The position numbers and the translations under genes were made by a program. From Flavobacteriales bacterium MED-G22 (GTDB lineage: Bacteria; Bacteroidota; Bacteroidia; Flavobacteriales; Flavobacteriaceae), in NCBI GenBank assembly GCA_002457295.1, contig NTKF01000011.1, positions 1-35,456 of the forward strand: DNA of 35,456 bases. Reading direction: 5' to 3'. The notes beneath the pieces were generated by a model. It saw only the letters and a list, made by a program, of their open reading frames with translations, was not told the origin of the DNA and ran no database searches. This document shows, in pieces, positions 9,942-19,868 of the stretch (the first letter of the stretch is position 1; every line of letters begins with the position of its first letter).

Positions 9942-10343
9942 ATGTTTACAGATCCAATAGCAGATTTTTTAACCCGTATTCGAAATGCGAATAGTGCAGG
10001 GCATCGCGTAGTAGATGTTCCCGCTTCAAACCTTAAGAAAGAAATTACAAAAATTCTTTTTGACCAGGGGTATATTTTGAGTTATAAATTTGAAGCGAGC
10101 GATAATAATCAAGGTAATATCAAAATTGCTTTAAAATATGATGGTCAAACAAAAGAACCGATCATTAGAAAAATTCAACGCATCAGTACACCTGGTTTAC
10201 GTCAATATCGTTCAGCAGATCAATTGCCGCGTATTCTAAATGGATTGGGAATCTCAATAGTTTCAACTTCACACGGTGTGATGACGGGTAAACAAGCTGC
10301 AAAAGAAAATGTTGGCGGAGAACTTATCTGTTATGTTTATTAA
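9942..10343 (+). CDS. rpsH: 30S ribosomal protein S8
   Basis: S8 is a central-domain 16S rRNA binder and, in enterobacteria, the autoregulator of the spc operon. The 133-aa protein starts DPIADFLTRIRNA, the standard motif, and ends with the conserved STSHGVMTGKQAAKENVGGE region. The AT-rich gap upstream is 16 bp, too short for a large structured leader. Confidence 0.97.
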   Translation: MFTDPIADFLTRIRNANSAGHRVVDVPASNLKKEITKILFDQGYILSYKFEASDNNQGNIKIALKYDGQTKEPIIRKIQRISTPGLRQYRSADQLPRILNGLGISIVSTSHGVMTGKQAAKENVGGELICYVY

Positions 10344-10360
10344 TACAAAGCAAAAGAGAA

Positions 10361-10903
10361 ATGTCTAGAATAGGAAATAATCCAATCAAAATCCCCGAAG
10401 GAGTTTCGGTTTCCATCACTCCAGAACAGATTAATGTGAAAGGCAAGATGGGTGAATTGACTCAATCTTATGATGGAGTTTCACTAGAGCAGGTCGAAAA
10501 TACTTTGGTTGTAAAAAGAAATTCTGATACTAAACCCATTCGAGCCAAGCACGGGTTGTACAGATCTCTTATTGCAAATATGGTACAGGGCGTTACTGAA
10601 GGTTTTACAAAAGAATTAGAATTAGTTGGTGTGGGCTATAGGGCAAGTAACCAAGGTCAAAAGTTAGACTTGTCTTTGGGTTTTTCACACAATATTTTAT
10701 TAGATATAGCACCTGAAGTTAAAATCGAAACAATTTCAGAAAAGGGGAAAAACCCTATCATCAAACTTACGTCACACGACAAACAATTAGTTGGTTTTGT
10801 AGCAGCTAAAATTAGATCATTTAGAAAACCAGAACCCTACAAAGGAAAAGGGATCAAATTTGTGGGAGAACAAATTCGAAGAAAAGCCGGTAAATCAGCA
10901 TAA
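10361..10903 (+). CDS. rplF: 50S ribosomal protein L6
   Basis: L6 lies near the sarcin-ricin loop, where translation factors bind. The 180-aa protein has two repeats of the L6 fold. It begins MSRIGNNPIKIPEGV and carries the C-terminal signature PEPYKGKGIKF and RRKAGKSA. The length is typical. Confidence 0.97.
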   Translation: MSRIGNNPIKIPEGVSVSITPEQINVKGKMGELTQSYDGVSLEQVENTLVVKRNSDTKPIRAKHGLYRSLIANMVQGVTEGFTKELELVGVGYRASNQGQKLDLSLGFSHNILLDIAPEVKIETISEKGKNPIIKLTSHDKQLVGFVAAKIRSFRKPEPYKGKGIKFVGEQIRRKAGKSA

Positions 10904-10912
10904 TTAGTAAAA

Positions 10913-11272
10913 ATGAGTTTATCAAAATTAGATCGTAGAAATAGAATACGAAAAAGAATAAGAAAGATTATCAGCGGAACAGCAGAAAAACCGCGTCTTT
11001 CAATATTTAGAAGTAATAAAGAAATTTATGCCCAACTCATAGATGACCAACTGGGCAATACTTTAATATCTGCCTCTTCAAGAGACAAAGAGATTGATTC
11101 ATCAGGATCTGAAGGAAAAATTCATGTGGCCTTAGAAGTAGGAAAGCTCTTGGCTACTAAAGCGAAAAAGGCAGGTATTGAAAACACCACGTTTGATCGT
11201 GGAGGCTATCTGTATCACGGCAGAGTGAAAGCATTAGCAGATGGTGCCAGAGAAGCAGGGTTAAAATTTTAA
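10913..11272 (+). CDS. rplR: 50S ribosomal protein L18
   Basis: L18 is one of the 5S rRNA-binding proteins of the central protuberance. The 119-aa product begins with a strongly basic N-terminus ([12 protein letters not shown]) and contains [20 protein letters not shown] and the conserved end [20 protein letters not shown]. It lies 9 bp after rplF. Confidence 0.97.
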   Translation: MSLSKLDRRNRIRKRIRKIISGTAEKPRLSIFRSNKEIYAQLIDDQLGNTLISASSRDKEIDSSGSEGKIHVALEVGKLLATKAKKAGIENTTFDRGGYLYHGRVKALADGAREAGLKF

Positions 11273-11280
11273 ACGAAATT

Positions 11281-11805
11281 ATGTATCAAGATTATAAAAA
11301 CGTTGAATTAGTTAAGCCAGCAGGGCTTGAATTAAAAGACCGATTAGTCGGTGTTCAAAGGGTTACTAAAGTAACCAAAGGGGGCCGTGCTTTTGGATTT
11401 TCTGCAATTGTAGTTGTTGGCGACGAAAACGGAGTAGTTGGTCAGGGTTTAGGTAAATCTAAAGAAGTAGCAGAGGCCATTGCTAAAGCGGTTGAGGATG
11501 CCAAGAAAAATTTGATTCGTATTCCTGTTGAAAAGGGAACTCTGCCCCATGAGCAAAGAGGAAAATATGGAGGTGCTAAAGTATTTCTAAAACCTGCTAC
11601 TGAAGGAACAGGAGTAATTGCTGGCGGAGCTGTGCGAGCGGTCCTTGAAGCAGTAGGGATACATAATGTATTATCAAAATCGCAAGGGTCATCAAATCCT
11701 CACAATGTAGTTAAAGCTACTTTTGACGCTTTATTACAGTTGCGTAGTCCTTCTGTTGTGGCAAGACAGCGTGGCATATCACTAGATAAATTGTTCAACG
11801 GTTAA
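11281..11805 (+). CDS. rpsE: 30S ribosomal protein S5
   Basis: S5 acts with S3 and S4 at the mRNA entry and affects decoding accuracy. The 174-aa protein has a double-stranded-RNA-binding-like N-terminal domain with [20 protein letters not shown] (about residues 27-46), the [12 protein letters not shown] helix and the [16 protein letters not shown] loop. The spectinomycin-related loop shows no obvious deletion. Confidence 0.97.
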   Translation: MYQDYKNVELVKPAGLELKDRLVGVQRVTKVTKGGRAFGFSAIVVVGDENGVVGQGLGKSKEVAEAIAKAVEDAKKNLIRIPVEKGTLPHEQRGKYGGAKVFLKPATEGTGVIAGGAVRAVLEAVGIHNVLSKSQGSSNPHNVVKATFDALLQLRSPSVVARQRGISLDKLFNG

Positions 11806-11819
11806 TGTATTAAAGATCA

Positions 11820-11999
11820 ATGGCGCAGATAAAAATAACACAAACAAGAAGTAGTATCAAACGCATCCAAAATCAGAAGCGCACTTTAGAAGCGCTAGGG
11901 CTGAAAGGTATCGGTAAACATGTTACTCATGACGCTAGCCCTACAATTTTAGGGATGGTAGAGAAAGTAAAACATTTAGTTTCTATTGAGAAACTGTAA
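11820..11999 (+). CDS. rpmD: 50S ribosomal protein L30
   Basis: This short gene encodes 59 aa between rpsE and rplO, exactly where L30 is expected in the spc operon. The product begins MAQIKITQTRSSIKR and contains the family pattern KRTLEALGLKGIGKHV followed by GMVEKVKHLVSI. L30 is a small alpha/beta protein of the large subunit. The ATG lies 14 bp after the rpsE stop, and the gene ends 12 bp before rplO. Confidence 0.96.
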   Translation: MAQIKITQTRSSIKRIQNQKRTLEALGLKGIGKHVTHDASPTILGMVEKVKHLVSIEKL

Positions 12000-12011
12000 A
12001 AGAAAGAACAA

Positions 12012-12464
12012 ATGCAATTAAATAATCTTAAACCAGCAGCTGGGTCAGTACACAAAGGAGGAAAACGTCTAGGTAGAGGAGAAGGCTCTGGAAAAGCTGG
12101 TACTTCTGGCAGAGGGCACAAGGGTGCAAAATCGCGTTCTGGTTATTCTAAAAAAATAGGTTTCGAAGGGGGTCAAATGCCCTTACAAAGACGAGTGCCA
12201 AAATTTGGTTTTAAAAACATTAATCGAGTAGAATATAAAGGATTAAATCTTGATACGATTGATGCATTGGTTACCGATAAAAAAATTAAAAAGGAACTAG
12301 ATTTTACAAAAATGCTTGAACTGCGTTTAGCTTCTAAAAATGACTTAGTCAAAATTTTAGGTAGGGGCAGTTTGTCGCATCCAATTAAAATTCACGCTCA
12401 TAAATTTTCTGCTTCAGCCAAAGCGGCAATTGAAGCTGCTGGAGGAGAGGCGATAAGTTTATAA
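12012..12464 (+). CDS. rplO: 50S ribosomal protein L15
   Basis: L15 assembles late into the large subunit. The 150-aa protein has the standard N-terminal half: [20 protein letters not shown], then a Gly/Lys-rich extension with [12 protein letters not shown] and the [17 protein letters not shown] motif. The C-terminal domain ends AAGGEAISL. It precedes secY by 13 bp, the classical arrangement. Confidence 0.97.
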   Translation: MQLNNLKPAAGSVHKGGKRLGRGEGSGKAGTSGRGHKGAKSRSGYSKKIGFEGGQMPLQRRVPKFGFKNINRVEYKGLNLDTIDALVTDKKIKKELDFTKMLELRLASKNDLVKILGRGSLSHPIKIHAHKFSASAKAAIEAAGGEAISL

Positions 12465-12477
12465 AGGAACACACCCC

Positions 12478-13827
12478 ATGAAGAAAATAATAGATACATT
12501 AATTAATATTTACAAGATTGAAGAACTAAGAGATCGAATCTTACTGACTCTTGGTATGTTATTGGTGTATCGTATTGGGGCTCAAATTATTTTACCTGGA
12601 ATTGATCCTGTTCAAATGGTTGCTTTAGGCGATCGCGCTGGGGGTGGAAGCATTTTAGGATTATTGAATGCTTTCACTGGAGGTGCTTTTGCAAAAGCCT
12701 CAGTTTTTGCATTAGGAATTATGCCATATATCTCAGCATCCATTGTAGTTCAATTGATGGGGATTGCTGTTCCCTATTTACAAAAACTTCAGAAGGAAGG
12801 AGAAAGTGGTCGTAAAACTATTAATCAAATTACACGTTGGCTCACCATTGCTATCTGTGTTGTTCAAGCTCCAGCCTATCTTTATGGCTTAACAGCACTG
12901 GGAGTTCCAGAAAGTGCCTTTCTACTTGGTAGAGGCCCATTGTTTATCATCTCTTCTGTAATAATACTGGTCACAGGAACTATTTTTGCCATGTGGCTGG
13001 GAGAAAAAATTACAGATAAAGGTATTGGAAATGGAATTTCCCTATTGATTATGGTTGGAATTATAGCCTCACTACCCCAATCTTTTGCTCAGGAGTTTAT
13101 CTCACGTGTTAGTGAAAATAATGGTGGTCTTATGCTCGTACTTATTGAGTTAGTACTCTGGATAGTTGTTATTTTATTATCAATACTTCTCATCATGGCA
13201 GTTAGACGAATACCTGTTCAATATGCAAGGAGAACAACTGGAGGAACAAACGAACGAACAGTATATGGATCCCGTCAATATATTCCTTTGAAATTAAATT
13301 CCTCTGGAGTGATGCCCATCATTTTTGCACAAGCAATTATGTTTGCCCCCGCCTATGTAGGAAGTGCCATTGGAGACAATACTGTTGGTCAATGGATGCA
13401 AACCAATTTTGCGGATATTTTTGGATTATGGTATAATGTGTTATTTGCCTTATTAATAATCGTTTTTACTTTTTTCTACACAGCTATTACAGTGCCTACT
13501 AATAAAATGTCAGATGATTTGAAGAGGAGTGGTGGTTTTGTGCCTGGAATACGCCCTGGAAATGAAACCTCAGAATTTTTAGATACAGTAATGTCAAGAA
13601 TCACTTTTCCAGGTTCATTATTCCTTGCTGCTATTGCTATTTTTCCTGCTATAGTTGTCAAATTGATGGGTATTCAACAAGGGTGGGCTTTGTTTTACGG
13701 TGGCACTTCACTTTTAATATTGGTGGGTGTAGCTATTGATACCATTCAACAGGTAAATTCATATTTATTGAACCGCCATTATGATGGTCTAATGAAAAAA
13801 AATAAAAGCCGACGTGGCGCAGCATAA
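12478..13827 (+). CDS. secY: Preprotein translocase subunit SecY
   Basis: SecY is the membrane channel of the Sec translocon that moves unfolded proteins across or into the inner membrane. The 449-aa protein has the expected ten hydrophobic spans. Typical signatures are visible: GGSILGLLNAFTGGAF (about residues 57-72, plug region), LGIMPYISASIVVQL, and the cytoplasmic loop GTNERTVYGSRQYIPLKLN. Its activity links to Ffh (also in this window), which delivers membrane proteins to it. An AAGGA-like stretch precedes its ATG, one of the few Shine-Dalgarno-like sequences here. Confidence 0.97.
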   Translation: MKKIIDTLINIYKIEELRDRILLTLGMLLVYRIGAQIILPGIDPVQMVALGDRAGGGSILGLLNAFTGGAFAKASVFALGIMPYISASIVVQLMGIAVPYLQKLQKEGESGRKTINQITRWLTIAICVVQAPAYLYGLTALGVPESAFLLGRGPLFIISSVIILVTGTIFAMWLGEKITDKGIGNGISLLIMVGIIASLPQSFAQEFISRVSENNGGLMLVLIELVLWIVVILLSILLIMAVRRIPVQYARRTTGGTNERTVYGSRQYIPLKLNSSGVMPIIFAQAIMFAPAYVGSAIGDNTVGQWMQTNFADIFGLWYNVLFALLIIVFTFFYTAITVPTNKMSDDLKRSGGFVPGIRPGNETSEFLDTVMSRITFPGSLFLAAIAIFPAIVVKLMGIQQGWALFYGGTSLLILVGVAIDTIQQVNSYLLNRHYDGLMKKNKSRRGAA

Positions 13828-13830
13828 ATT

Positions 13831-14046
13831 ATGGCAAAGCAAGCAGCAATAGAACAAGAAGGAACTATCATTGAAGCATTGTCAAATGCAATGTTTCGTG
13901 TAGAACTAGACAACGGACATGTGGTCACGGCACACATCTCCGGTAAAATGCGTTTGCATTATATCAAATTGTTGCCAGGAGACAAAGTAAAGTTAGAAAT
14001 GAGTCCTTACGATTTAACTAAAGCAAGGATCACCTTTAGATTTTAA
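13831..14046 (+). CDS. infA: Translation initiation factor IF-1
   Basis: IF-1 binds the ribosomal A site during initiation. The 71-aa protein is a single OB fold with the family motif [21 protein letters not shown] (in part), [25 protein letters not shown] and TKARITFRF. It follows secY by 3 bp and precedes rpmJ by 11 bp; this secY-infA-rpmJ order is common outside the proteobacteria. Confidence 0.97.
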   Translation: MAKQAAIEQEGTIIEALSNAMFRVELDNGHVVTAHISGKMRLHYIKLLPGDKVKLEMSPYDLTKARITFRF

Positions 14047-14057
14047 ATAAAGAAAAA

Positions 14058-14174
14058 ATGAAAGTTAGAGCATCAATTAAAAAACGCAGTGCGGGTTGTC
14101 AAATAGTTCGCAGAAAAGGGCGTTTATATGTAATAAATAAATCAAATCCTCGATTTAAACAAAGACAAGGTTAA
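14058..14174 (+). CDS. rpmJ: 50S ribosomal protein L36, zinc-free form
   Basis: This 38-codon gene lies between infA and rpsM. The product begins [19 protein letters not shown] and ends NPRFKQRQG, matching L36. Only one cysteine (residue 14) is present, so the zinc ribbon of the classical form (three Cys and a His) is missing; this is a C-minus form. The S14 in this operon is also zinc-free, so neither would be lost under zinc limitation. Confidence 0.96.
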   Translation: MKVRASIKKRSAGCQIVRRKGRLYVINKSNPRFKQRQG

Positions 14175-14176
14175 TT

Positions 14177-14551
14177 ATGGCAAGAATATCAGGAGTTGAC
14201 ATTCCAAAACAAAAAAGAGGGATCATTGCCCTAACCTATATTTTTGGAATAGGAAAAAGTCGAGCACAAACTATTTTGGCTGCTGCTAAGGTTTCAGAAG
14301 ATAAAAAAGTGTCAGATTGGACAGACGATGAAACTGGTCGAATTCGTGAAGCGGTTTCTCAATTTAAAATTGAAGGTGAGTTGCGTTCAGAGGTGCAATT
14401 AAATATTAAACGGTTAATGGATATTGGATGCTACAGAGGTATTCGCCACCGTTCAGGTTTACCTCTTCGTGGGCAACGCACTAAGAACAATTCAAGAACT
14501 CGAAAAGGAAAGCGTAAAACCGTAGCAAATAAAAAGAAAGTCACTAAATAA
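14177..14551 (+). CDS. rpsM: 30S ribosomal protein S13
   Basis: S13 sits at the top of the 30S head and bridges to L5. The 124-aa product has [26 protein letters not shown], a helix-hairpin-helix-like N-terminus, and the C-terminal signature [19 protein letters not shown] followed by a basic tail that reaches tRNA. It starts the alpha-operon portion, only 2 bp after rpmJ. Confidence 0.97.
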   Translation: MARISGVDIPKQKRGIIALTYIFGIGKSRAQTILAAAKVSEDKKVSDWTDDETGRIREAVSQFKIEGELRSEVQLNIKRLMDIGCYRGIRHRSGLPLRGQRTKNNSRTRKGKRKTVANKKKVTK

Positions 14552-14560
14552 TTTTTAATA

Positions 14561-14944
14561 ATGGCAAAAACAGCAGGTAAAAAACGGAAAGTTGTGGTGG
14601 AGTCAATTGGAGAAGCTCACATCAATGCCACTTTCAATAATATTATTATTTCTCTAACGAATACAAAGGGAGAAGTGATTTCTTGGTCATCGGCTGGGAA
14701 AATGGGTTTTAGAGGTTCCAAAAAAAATACACCTTATGCTGCTCAAACTGCCGCTGAAGATGCTGCAAAAGTGGCTCAAGAAGCAGGTCTGAGAAAAGTT
14801 AAAGTATTTGTAAAAGGTCCAGGAAATGGACGTGAATCTGCAATAAGAACATTGCATAATAATGGGGTAGAAGTTACTGAAATTGTTGATGTGACTCCAT
14901 TACCGCACAACGGCTGTCGCCCTCCAAAGAGACGAAGAGTATAA
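14561..14944 (+). CDS. rpsK: 30S ribosomal protein S11
   Basis: S11 lies on the platform near the E site and mRNA exit. The 127-aa protein contains [34 protein letters not shown], and the conserved end [18 protein letters not shown]. The Asn-Gly in that tail is the site converted to isoaspartate in E. coli. It is followed by an unusually long 79-bp gap that holds a structured element before rpsD. Confidence 0.97.
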   Translation: MAKTAGKKRKVVVESIGEAHINATFNNIIISLTNTKGEVISWSSAGKMGFRGSKKNTPYAAQTAAEDAAKVAQEAGLRKVKVFVKGPGNGRESAIRTLHNNGVEVTEIVDVTPLPHNGCRPPKRRRV

Positions 14945-14953
14945 GTAGAATTA

Positions 14954-15008
14954 GTATTGTTTATAAAACTATCGAAGGAAGAGAGACCTTAATTCATAGT
15001 TTCAATAC
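14954..15008 (+). promoter_or_regulatory. Candidate structured mRNA leader of rpsD (S4 autoregulation)
   Basis: The 79-bp gap between rpsK and rpsD is the longest inside the operon and can fold into a nested stem-loop. An outer stem GTATTG (14954-14959) pairs with CAATAC (15003-15008). After a 6-nt bulge, AAACTAT (14966-14972) pairs with ATAGTTT (14996-15002). After a small internal loop, AAGG (14975-14978) pairs with CCTT (14987-14990) around an AAGAGAGA loop. That is 17 pairs in three stacked helices. In other bacteria S4 represses its own mRNA through leader structures, so this is a likely S4 binding site. The regulatory role is inference. Confidence 0.65.
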
Positions 15009-15023
15009 ATAAATAAATAAAAA

Positions 15024-15629
15024 ATGGCAAGATATACTGGTCCAAAGACAAAAATTGCTCGCAAGTTTGGTGAGCCCATTTTCGGCGAAGATAAATCGTT
15101 CGAAAAAAGAAACTATCCTCCGGGGCAACATGGAAACAATCGCCGAAGAGGAAAAAAATCTGAGTATGCTATTCAGCTGATGGAAAAGCAAAAAGCAAAA
15201 TTTACATATGGCATCTTAGAAAAACAATTTAGAAATCTTTTCGAAAAAGCAAGCCGTAGCAAAGGGGTTACTGGTGAAGTTTTACTTCAATTGTGTGAAT
15301 CTCGTTTAGACAATGTTGTTTATCGTTTTGGATTATCCAATTCACGCAGTGGAGCTCGACAACTTGTTTCTCATAGACACATCACAGTCAACGGAAAAAT
15401 TGTTAATATTCCTTCCTATAGAGTAAAAGAAGGAGACATTGTTGGTGTGAGAGAAAAATCAAAATCACTGCATATTATCCAGAATGCGATTGAACAAAAT
15501 ACTGCTATTTACGAATGGTTGACTTGGAATAAAGACACCCTTGAGGGAACCTTTGTGAATTTACCCCAACGTATTCAAATACCAGAAAAGATCAATGAAC
15601 AATTCATCGTCGAATTGTATTCAAAATAA
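15024..15629 (+). CDS. rpsD: 30S ribosomal protein S4
   Basis: S4 nucleates 30S assembly and acts in fidelity and mRNA unwinding; it is an autoregulator and rRNA antitermination factor in other bacteria. The 201-aa protein begins [18 protein letters not shown]. It lacks the N-terminal zinc cysteines and contains an S4 RNA-binding domain around [27 protein letters not shown] (about 92-118). The start is ATG 15024 in an A-rich context without a Shine-Dalgarno motif. A candidate regulatory stem-loop ends 15 bp upstream. Confidence 0.97.
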   Translation: MARYTGPKTKIARKFGEPIFGEDKSFEKRNYPPGQHGNNRRRGKKSEYAIQLMEKQKAKFTYGILEKQFRNLFEKASRSKGVTGEVLLQLCESRLDNVVYRFGLSNSRSGARQLVSHRHITVNGKIVNIPSYRVKEGDIVGVREKSKSLHIIQNAIEQNTAIYEWLTWNKDTLEGTFVNLPQRIQIPEKINEQFIVELYSK

Positions 15630-15650
15630 TTTAAAGGAAGCAAAAGAACT

Positions 15651-16643
15651 ATGGCAATATTGAATTTTCAAAAACCAGATAAAGTAATAATGATTGACTC
15701 TTCAGATTTTGAAGGGAAATTTGAGTTCAGACCATTAGAACCAGGATATGGTCTGACGATTGGCAATGCACTTCGACGTGTTCTCTTATCTTCACTAGAG
15801 GGTTTTGCAATTACTACTGTTAAAATAGATGGTGTTGAGCATGAGTTTTCAACCATTCCAGGAGTAGTTGAGGATGTGACTGAAATTATCTTAAACCTCA
15901 AGCAAATTCGTTTTAAACGACAAATCGAAGAGCAAGAAGATGAAAAAGTCCTAATCACCATTGGAGGGCAAGAAGAACTAAAAGCTGCTGATTTTCAGAA
16001 GTTTATTTCTGGTTTTCAAGTTCTAAATCCAGAGCTATTGATTTGTAAACTCGAAAAGAGTGTTCAAATTAATATGGAAATTACTATTGAAAAGGGACGC
16101 GGTTATGTTCCCGCAGAGGAAAATAAAAAAACTAATGCAGCCTTAGGTGTGATTGCTATTGACTCTATTTTCACACCAATTAAAAACGTAAAATATAGCA
16201 TTGAAAATTATCGTGTAGAACAAAAAACAGACTACGAAAAATTAATATTTGAAATAGTTAGTGATGGATCTATACACCCTAAAGATGCTTTAACTGAAGC
16301 TGCAAAAACGCTTATTCATCACTTCTTACTCTTTTCGGATGAAAGAATCACTTTAGAAGCTGATGAAATAGCTCAAACAGAGACATATGACGAAGAGTCT
16401 TTACATATGCGTCAATTGCTAAAAACAAAATTGATTGATATGGACTTATCAGTTCGTGCGTTAAATTGTTTGAAAGCAGCCGAAGTAGACACCCTTGGAG
16501 ATTTAGTTTCGTTTAATAAAAACGATCTAATGAAGTTTAGAAACTTTGGGAAAAAATCTTTGACAGAATTAGAAGAGTTGGTCATTTTAAAAGGGCTTTC
16601 ATTTGGAATGGACTTAACCAAGTATAAATTAGACAAAGAATAA
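15651..16643 (+). CDS. rpoA: RNA polymerase alpha subunit
   Basis: Alpha is the dimeric assembly platform of RNA polymerase. The 330-aa protein has the N-terminal dimerisation domain, with [20 protein letters not shown] (about 33-52), and a C-terminal helix-hairpin-helix domain (about 255-325) with [21 protein letters not shown] and [11 protein letters not shown]. That domain contacts UP elements and activators. Its position between rpsD and rplQ is conserved across most bacteria. An AAAGGAAG stretch lies upstream, one of few Shine-Dalgarno-like sites here. Confidence 0.97.
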   Translation: MAILNFQKPDKVIMIDSSDFEGKFEFRPLEPGYGLTIGNALRRVLLSSLEGFAITTVKIDGVEHEFSTIPGVVEDVTEIILNLKQIRFKRQIEEQEDEKVLITIGGQEELKAADFQKFISGFQVLNPELLICKLEKSVQINMEITIEKGRGYVPAEENKKTNAALGVIAIDSIFTPIKNVKYSIENYRVEQKTDYEKLIFEIVSDGSIHPKDALTEAAKTLIHHFLLFSDERITLEADEIAQTETYDEESLHMRQLLKTKLIDMDLSVRALNCLKAAEVDTLGDLVSFNKNDLMKFRNFGKKSLTELEELVILKGLSFGMDLTKYKLDKE

Positions 16644-16670
16644 TTTTTATCTTATTAGTATTAAGAAAAA

Positions 16671-17276
16671 ATGAGACACGGAAAAAAAATTATGCACTTG
16701 GGTCGCAAAACAGCGCACCGCAAATCAATGTTAGCAAACATGGCTTGCTCACTCATTGAGCATAAACGCATCAATACTACTGTGACTAAAGCTAAAGCGT
16801 TAAAGCAGTTTGTAGAGCCAATAATAACAAAGTCTAAAGAGGATAGCACCCACAACAGGCGCCTCGTTTTTAGAGAATTAAGAAATAAGTATGCTGTATC
16901 AGAGCTCTTCCGAGACATAGCCCAAAAAGTGGGTGATCGCCCGGGAGGGTACACACGCATTATCAAGTTGGGAAACCGCCTTGGAGACAATGCTGAAATG
17001 GCGATGATCGAATTAGTAGACTTTAATGAAACTTTTACTAAAGATCAAAAAGAGAAAAAGAAAACTCGACGTCGTGGCGGTAAAAAAAGTAGTGCAGCAA
17101 CCTCAAAAGAACCAATAGATAATATTACTGAAGCTGCAGAGGAAGAAAAAGTAAAGGAGTCTACAAAAGAAAAAAATTCAGAAAAAGAAAAAAAATCTAG
17201 CCCTAAAGGCAAGGTTACAAAAACCTCTGAGAAGAAAGAAAAATCAGAGGATCAGGATTCTGATGATGAAAAGTGA
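16671..17276 (+). CDS. rplQ: 50S ribosomal protein L17 with a long charged tail
   Basis: L17 lies near the tunnel exit of the large subunit. Residues 1-120 match the family: [20 protein letters not shown], then [19 protein letters not shown] and [24 protein letters not shown] in part. The remaining about 80 residues form a lysine-, glutamate- and serine-rich tail with no predicted fold, taking the protein to 201 aa against roughly 120 in enterobacteria. Extended L17 tails are known in Bacteroidota. It is the last gene of the superoperon and is followed by a hairpin terminator. Confidence 0.96.
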   Translation: MRHGKKIMHLGRKTAHRKSMLANMACSLIEHKRINTTVTKAKALKQFVEPIITKSKEDSTHNRRLVFRELRNKYAVSELFRDIAQKVGDRPGGYTRIIKLGNRLGDNAEMAMIELVDFNETFTKDQKEKKKTRRRGGKKSSAATSKEPIDNITEAAEEEKVKESTKEKNSEKEKKSSPKGKVTKTSEKKEKSEDQDSDDEK

Positions 17277-17300
17277 TCAACATGAAATAGTTGTTTAAAT

Positions 17301-17336
17301 AAAAAGGATAAACGTTTTTAGTTTATCCTTTTTTTT
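17301..17336 (+). terminator. Intrinsic terminator of the ribosomal superoperon
   Basis: A perfect 13-bp inverted repeat, AAAAAGGATAAAC (17301-17313) and GTTTATCCTTTTT (17321-17333), flanks a 7-nt loop and runs into a stretch of T residues. It lies 24 bp after the rplQ stop and 19 bp before carA, and is the only clear hairpin terminator after rpsL until this point. Confidence 0.9.
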
Positions 17337-17355
17337 GATTTAATTTGTAATTCAA

Positions 17356-18459
17356 ATGAAGTATCAAGCAAGAGATAAAGCCTTCGTTTTACTAGCAGAC
17401 GGCACCCTTTTTTTTGGAAAATCTATCGGTATCTCTGGATCAGCTTTTGGTGAAATCTGTTTCAACACAGGGATGACTGGTTACCAAGAAATTTTTACAG
17501 ACCCCTCTTATTTCGGACAAATTATGGTAACCACCAATGCTCATATTGGTAATTATGGAGTGTTGGACAAGGAAAACCAATCAAAGGAAATTCGGATTTC
17601 TGGTCTCATTTGTAAGAATTTTAACTTTAATTATTCCCGTCCGAGTGCAACAGAATCCCTTTTTTCTTTTTTAGAAGTTCAAAAATTGGTTACAGTTGCA
17701 GATGTTGATACTAGGGCTTTAGTCCATCATATCAGAAAAAATGGTGCTATGAATGCTGTAATATCTACAGAGGTGAATCGAATAGAGGAACTAAAGAAAG
17801 AATTGGCAGCAATGCCCGATATGGAAGGTTTAGAGTTAGCAAGCAAAGTATCTACCACAGAGCCATATTATATTGGAAATTCTGATTCATCATTTAAAAT
17901 TGCAGCTCTAGATTTGGGTATAAAAACCAATATTTTAGAGCACCTAGCACGAAGAGACTGCTACGTTAAAGTATTTCCCTACAATACCTCCTTTGATAGT
18001 ATGGAGGAGTTCCAGCCAAATGGCTATTTTATCTCTAATGGGCCAGGAGATCCAGCTCCTTTGAAACAGGCAAAAGAAGTGGCAAGACAAATTATTGAAA
18101 TGGGCAAGCCTCTTTTTGGAATTTGTTTAGGGCATCAAGTCATCGCTCTTGCCAATGGAATCCCTACCTATAAAATGTTCAATGGGCACAGAGGGATCAA
18201 TCATCCAGTAAAAAACCTGAAGACAGGTAAAGGAGAAATAACCTCTCAAAATCATGGCTTTGCAGTTGACCGAGAAGCTGCTGAAAAGCATTCAGAAATA
18301 GAAATTACCCATGTACATCTTAACGACAATACTGTTGCAGGATTACAAATGAAAAATAAGCCCTGCTTTTCTGTTCAATATCATCCTGAAGCTGGACCAG
18401 GGCCAAATGATGCCACATATTTGTTTGACAACTATTTAGAAATTTTAAAAAAGGTATAA
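17356..18459 (+). CDS. carA: Carbamoyl-phosphate synthase small (glutaminase) subunit
   Basis: CarA hydrolyses glutamine and passes ammonia to CarB for carbamoyl phosphate, the precursor of arginine and pyrimidines. The 367-aa protein has the N-terminal CPSase domain (FNTGMTGYQEIFTDPSY, about 36-52) and a C-terminal class I glutamine amidotransferase domain. The triad is Cys257 (FGICLGHQ), His343 and Glu345 (QYHPEA). The large subunit carB is not in this window. Placement right after rplQ is typical of Flavobacteriia. TTAATTTG at 17340-17347 is a 7-of-8 match to a -7 box and could provide a near-leaderless transcript. Confidence 0.96.
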   Translation: MKYQARDKAFVLLADGTLFFGKSIGISGSAFGEICFNTGMTGYQEIFTDPSYFGQIMVTTNAHIGNYGVLDKENQSKEIRISGLICKNFNFNYSRPSATESLFSFLEVQKLVTVADVDTRALVHHIRKNGAMNAVISTEVNRIEELKKELAAMPDMEGLELASKVSTTEPYYIGNSDSSFKIAALDLGIKTNILEHLARRDCYVKVFPYNTSFDSMEEFQPNGYFISNGPGDPAPLKQAKEVARQIIEMGKPLFGICLGHQVIALANGIPTYKMFNGHRGINHPVKNLKTGKGEITSQNHGFAVDREAAEKHSEIEITHVHLNDNTVAGLQMKNKPCFSVQYHPEAGPGPNDATYLFDNYLEILKKV

Positions 18460-18479
18460 CCACTAATCAAATAATTTAA

Positions 18480-19772
<1,293 letters not shown>

Positions 19773-19839
19773 ATCTATTTTTTTATTTTAGAGGAGAATT
19801 TAAATAAAAGAAATAGTACATAATAGTAGCCCCCCTTCA

Positions 19840-19854
19840 GTATTCAAAGAATAC
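19840..19854 (+). promoter_or_regulatory. Hairpin just upstream of gltA
   Basis: GTATTC (19840-19845) and GAATAC (19849-19854) form a perfect 6-bp inverted repeat with a 3-nt AAA spacer, ending 14 bp before the gltA ATG in a 96-bp gap. A dyad here could be a protein-binding operator or a small hairpin that affects translation. The three-base loop is tight for an RNA hairpin. Its function is unknown and it may be incidental. Confidence 0.3.
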
Positions 19855-19868
19855 CAAAAAAAAGAATT

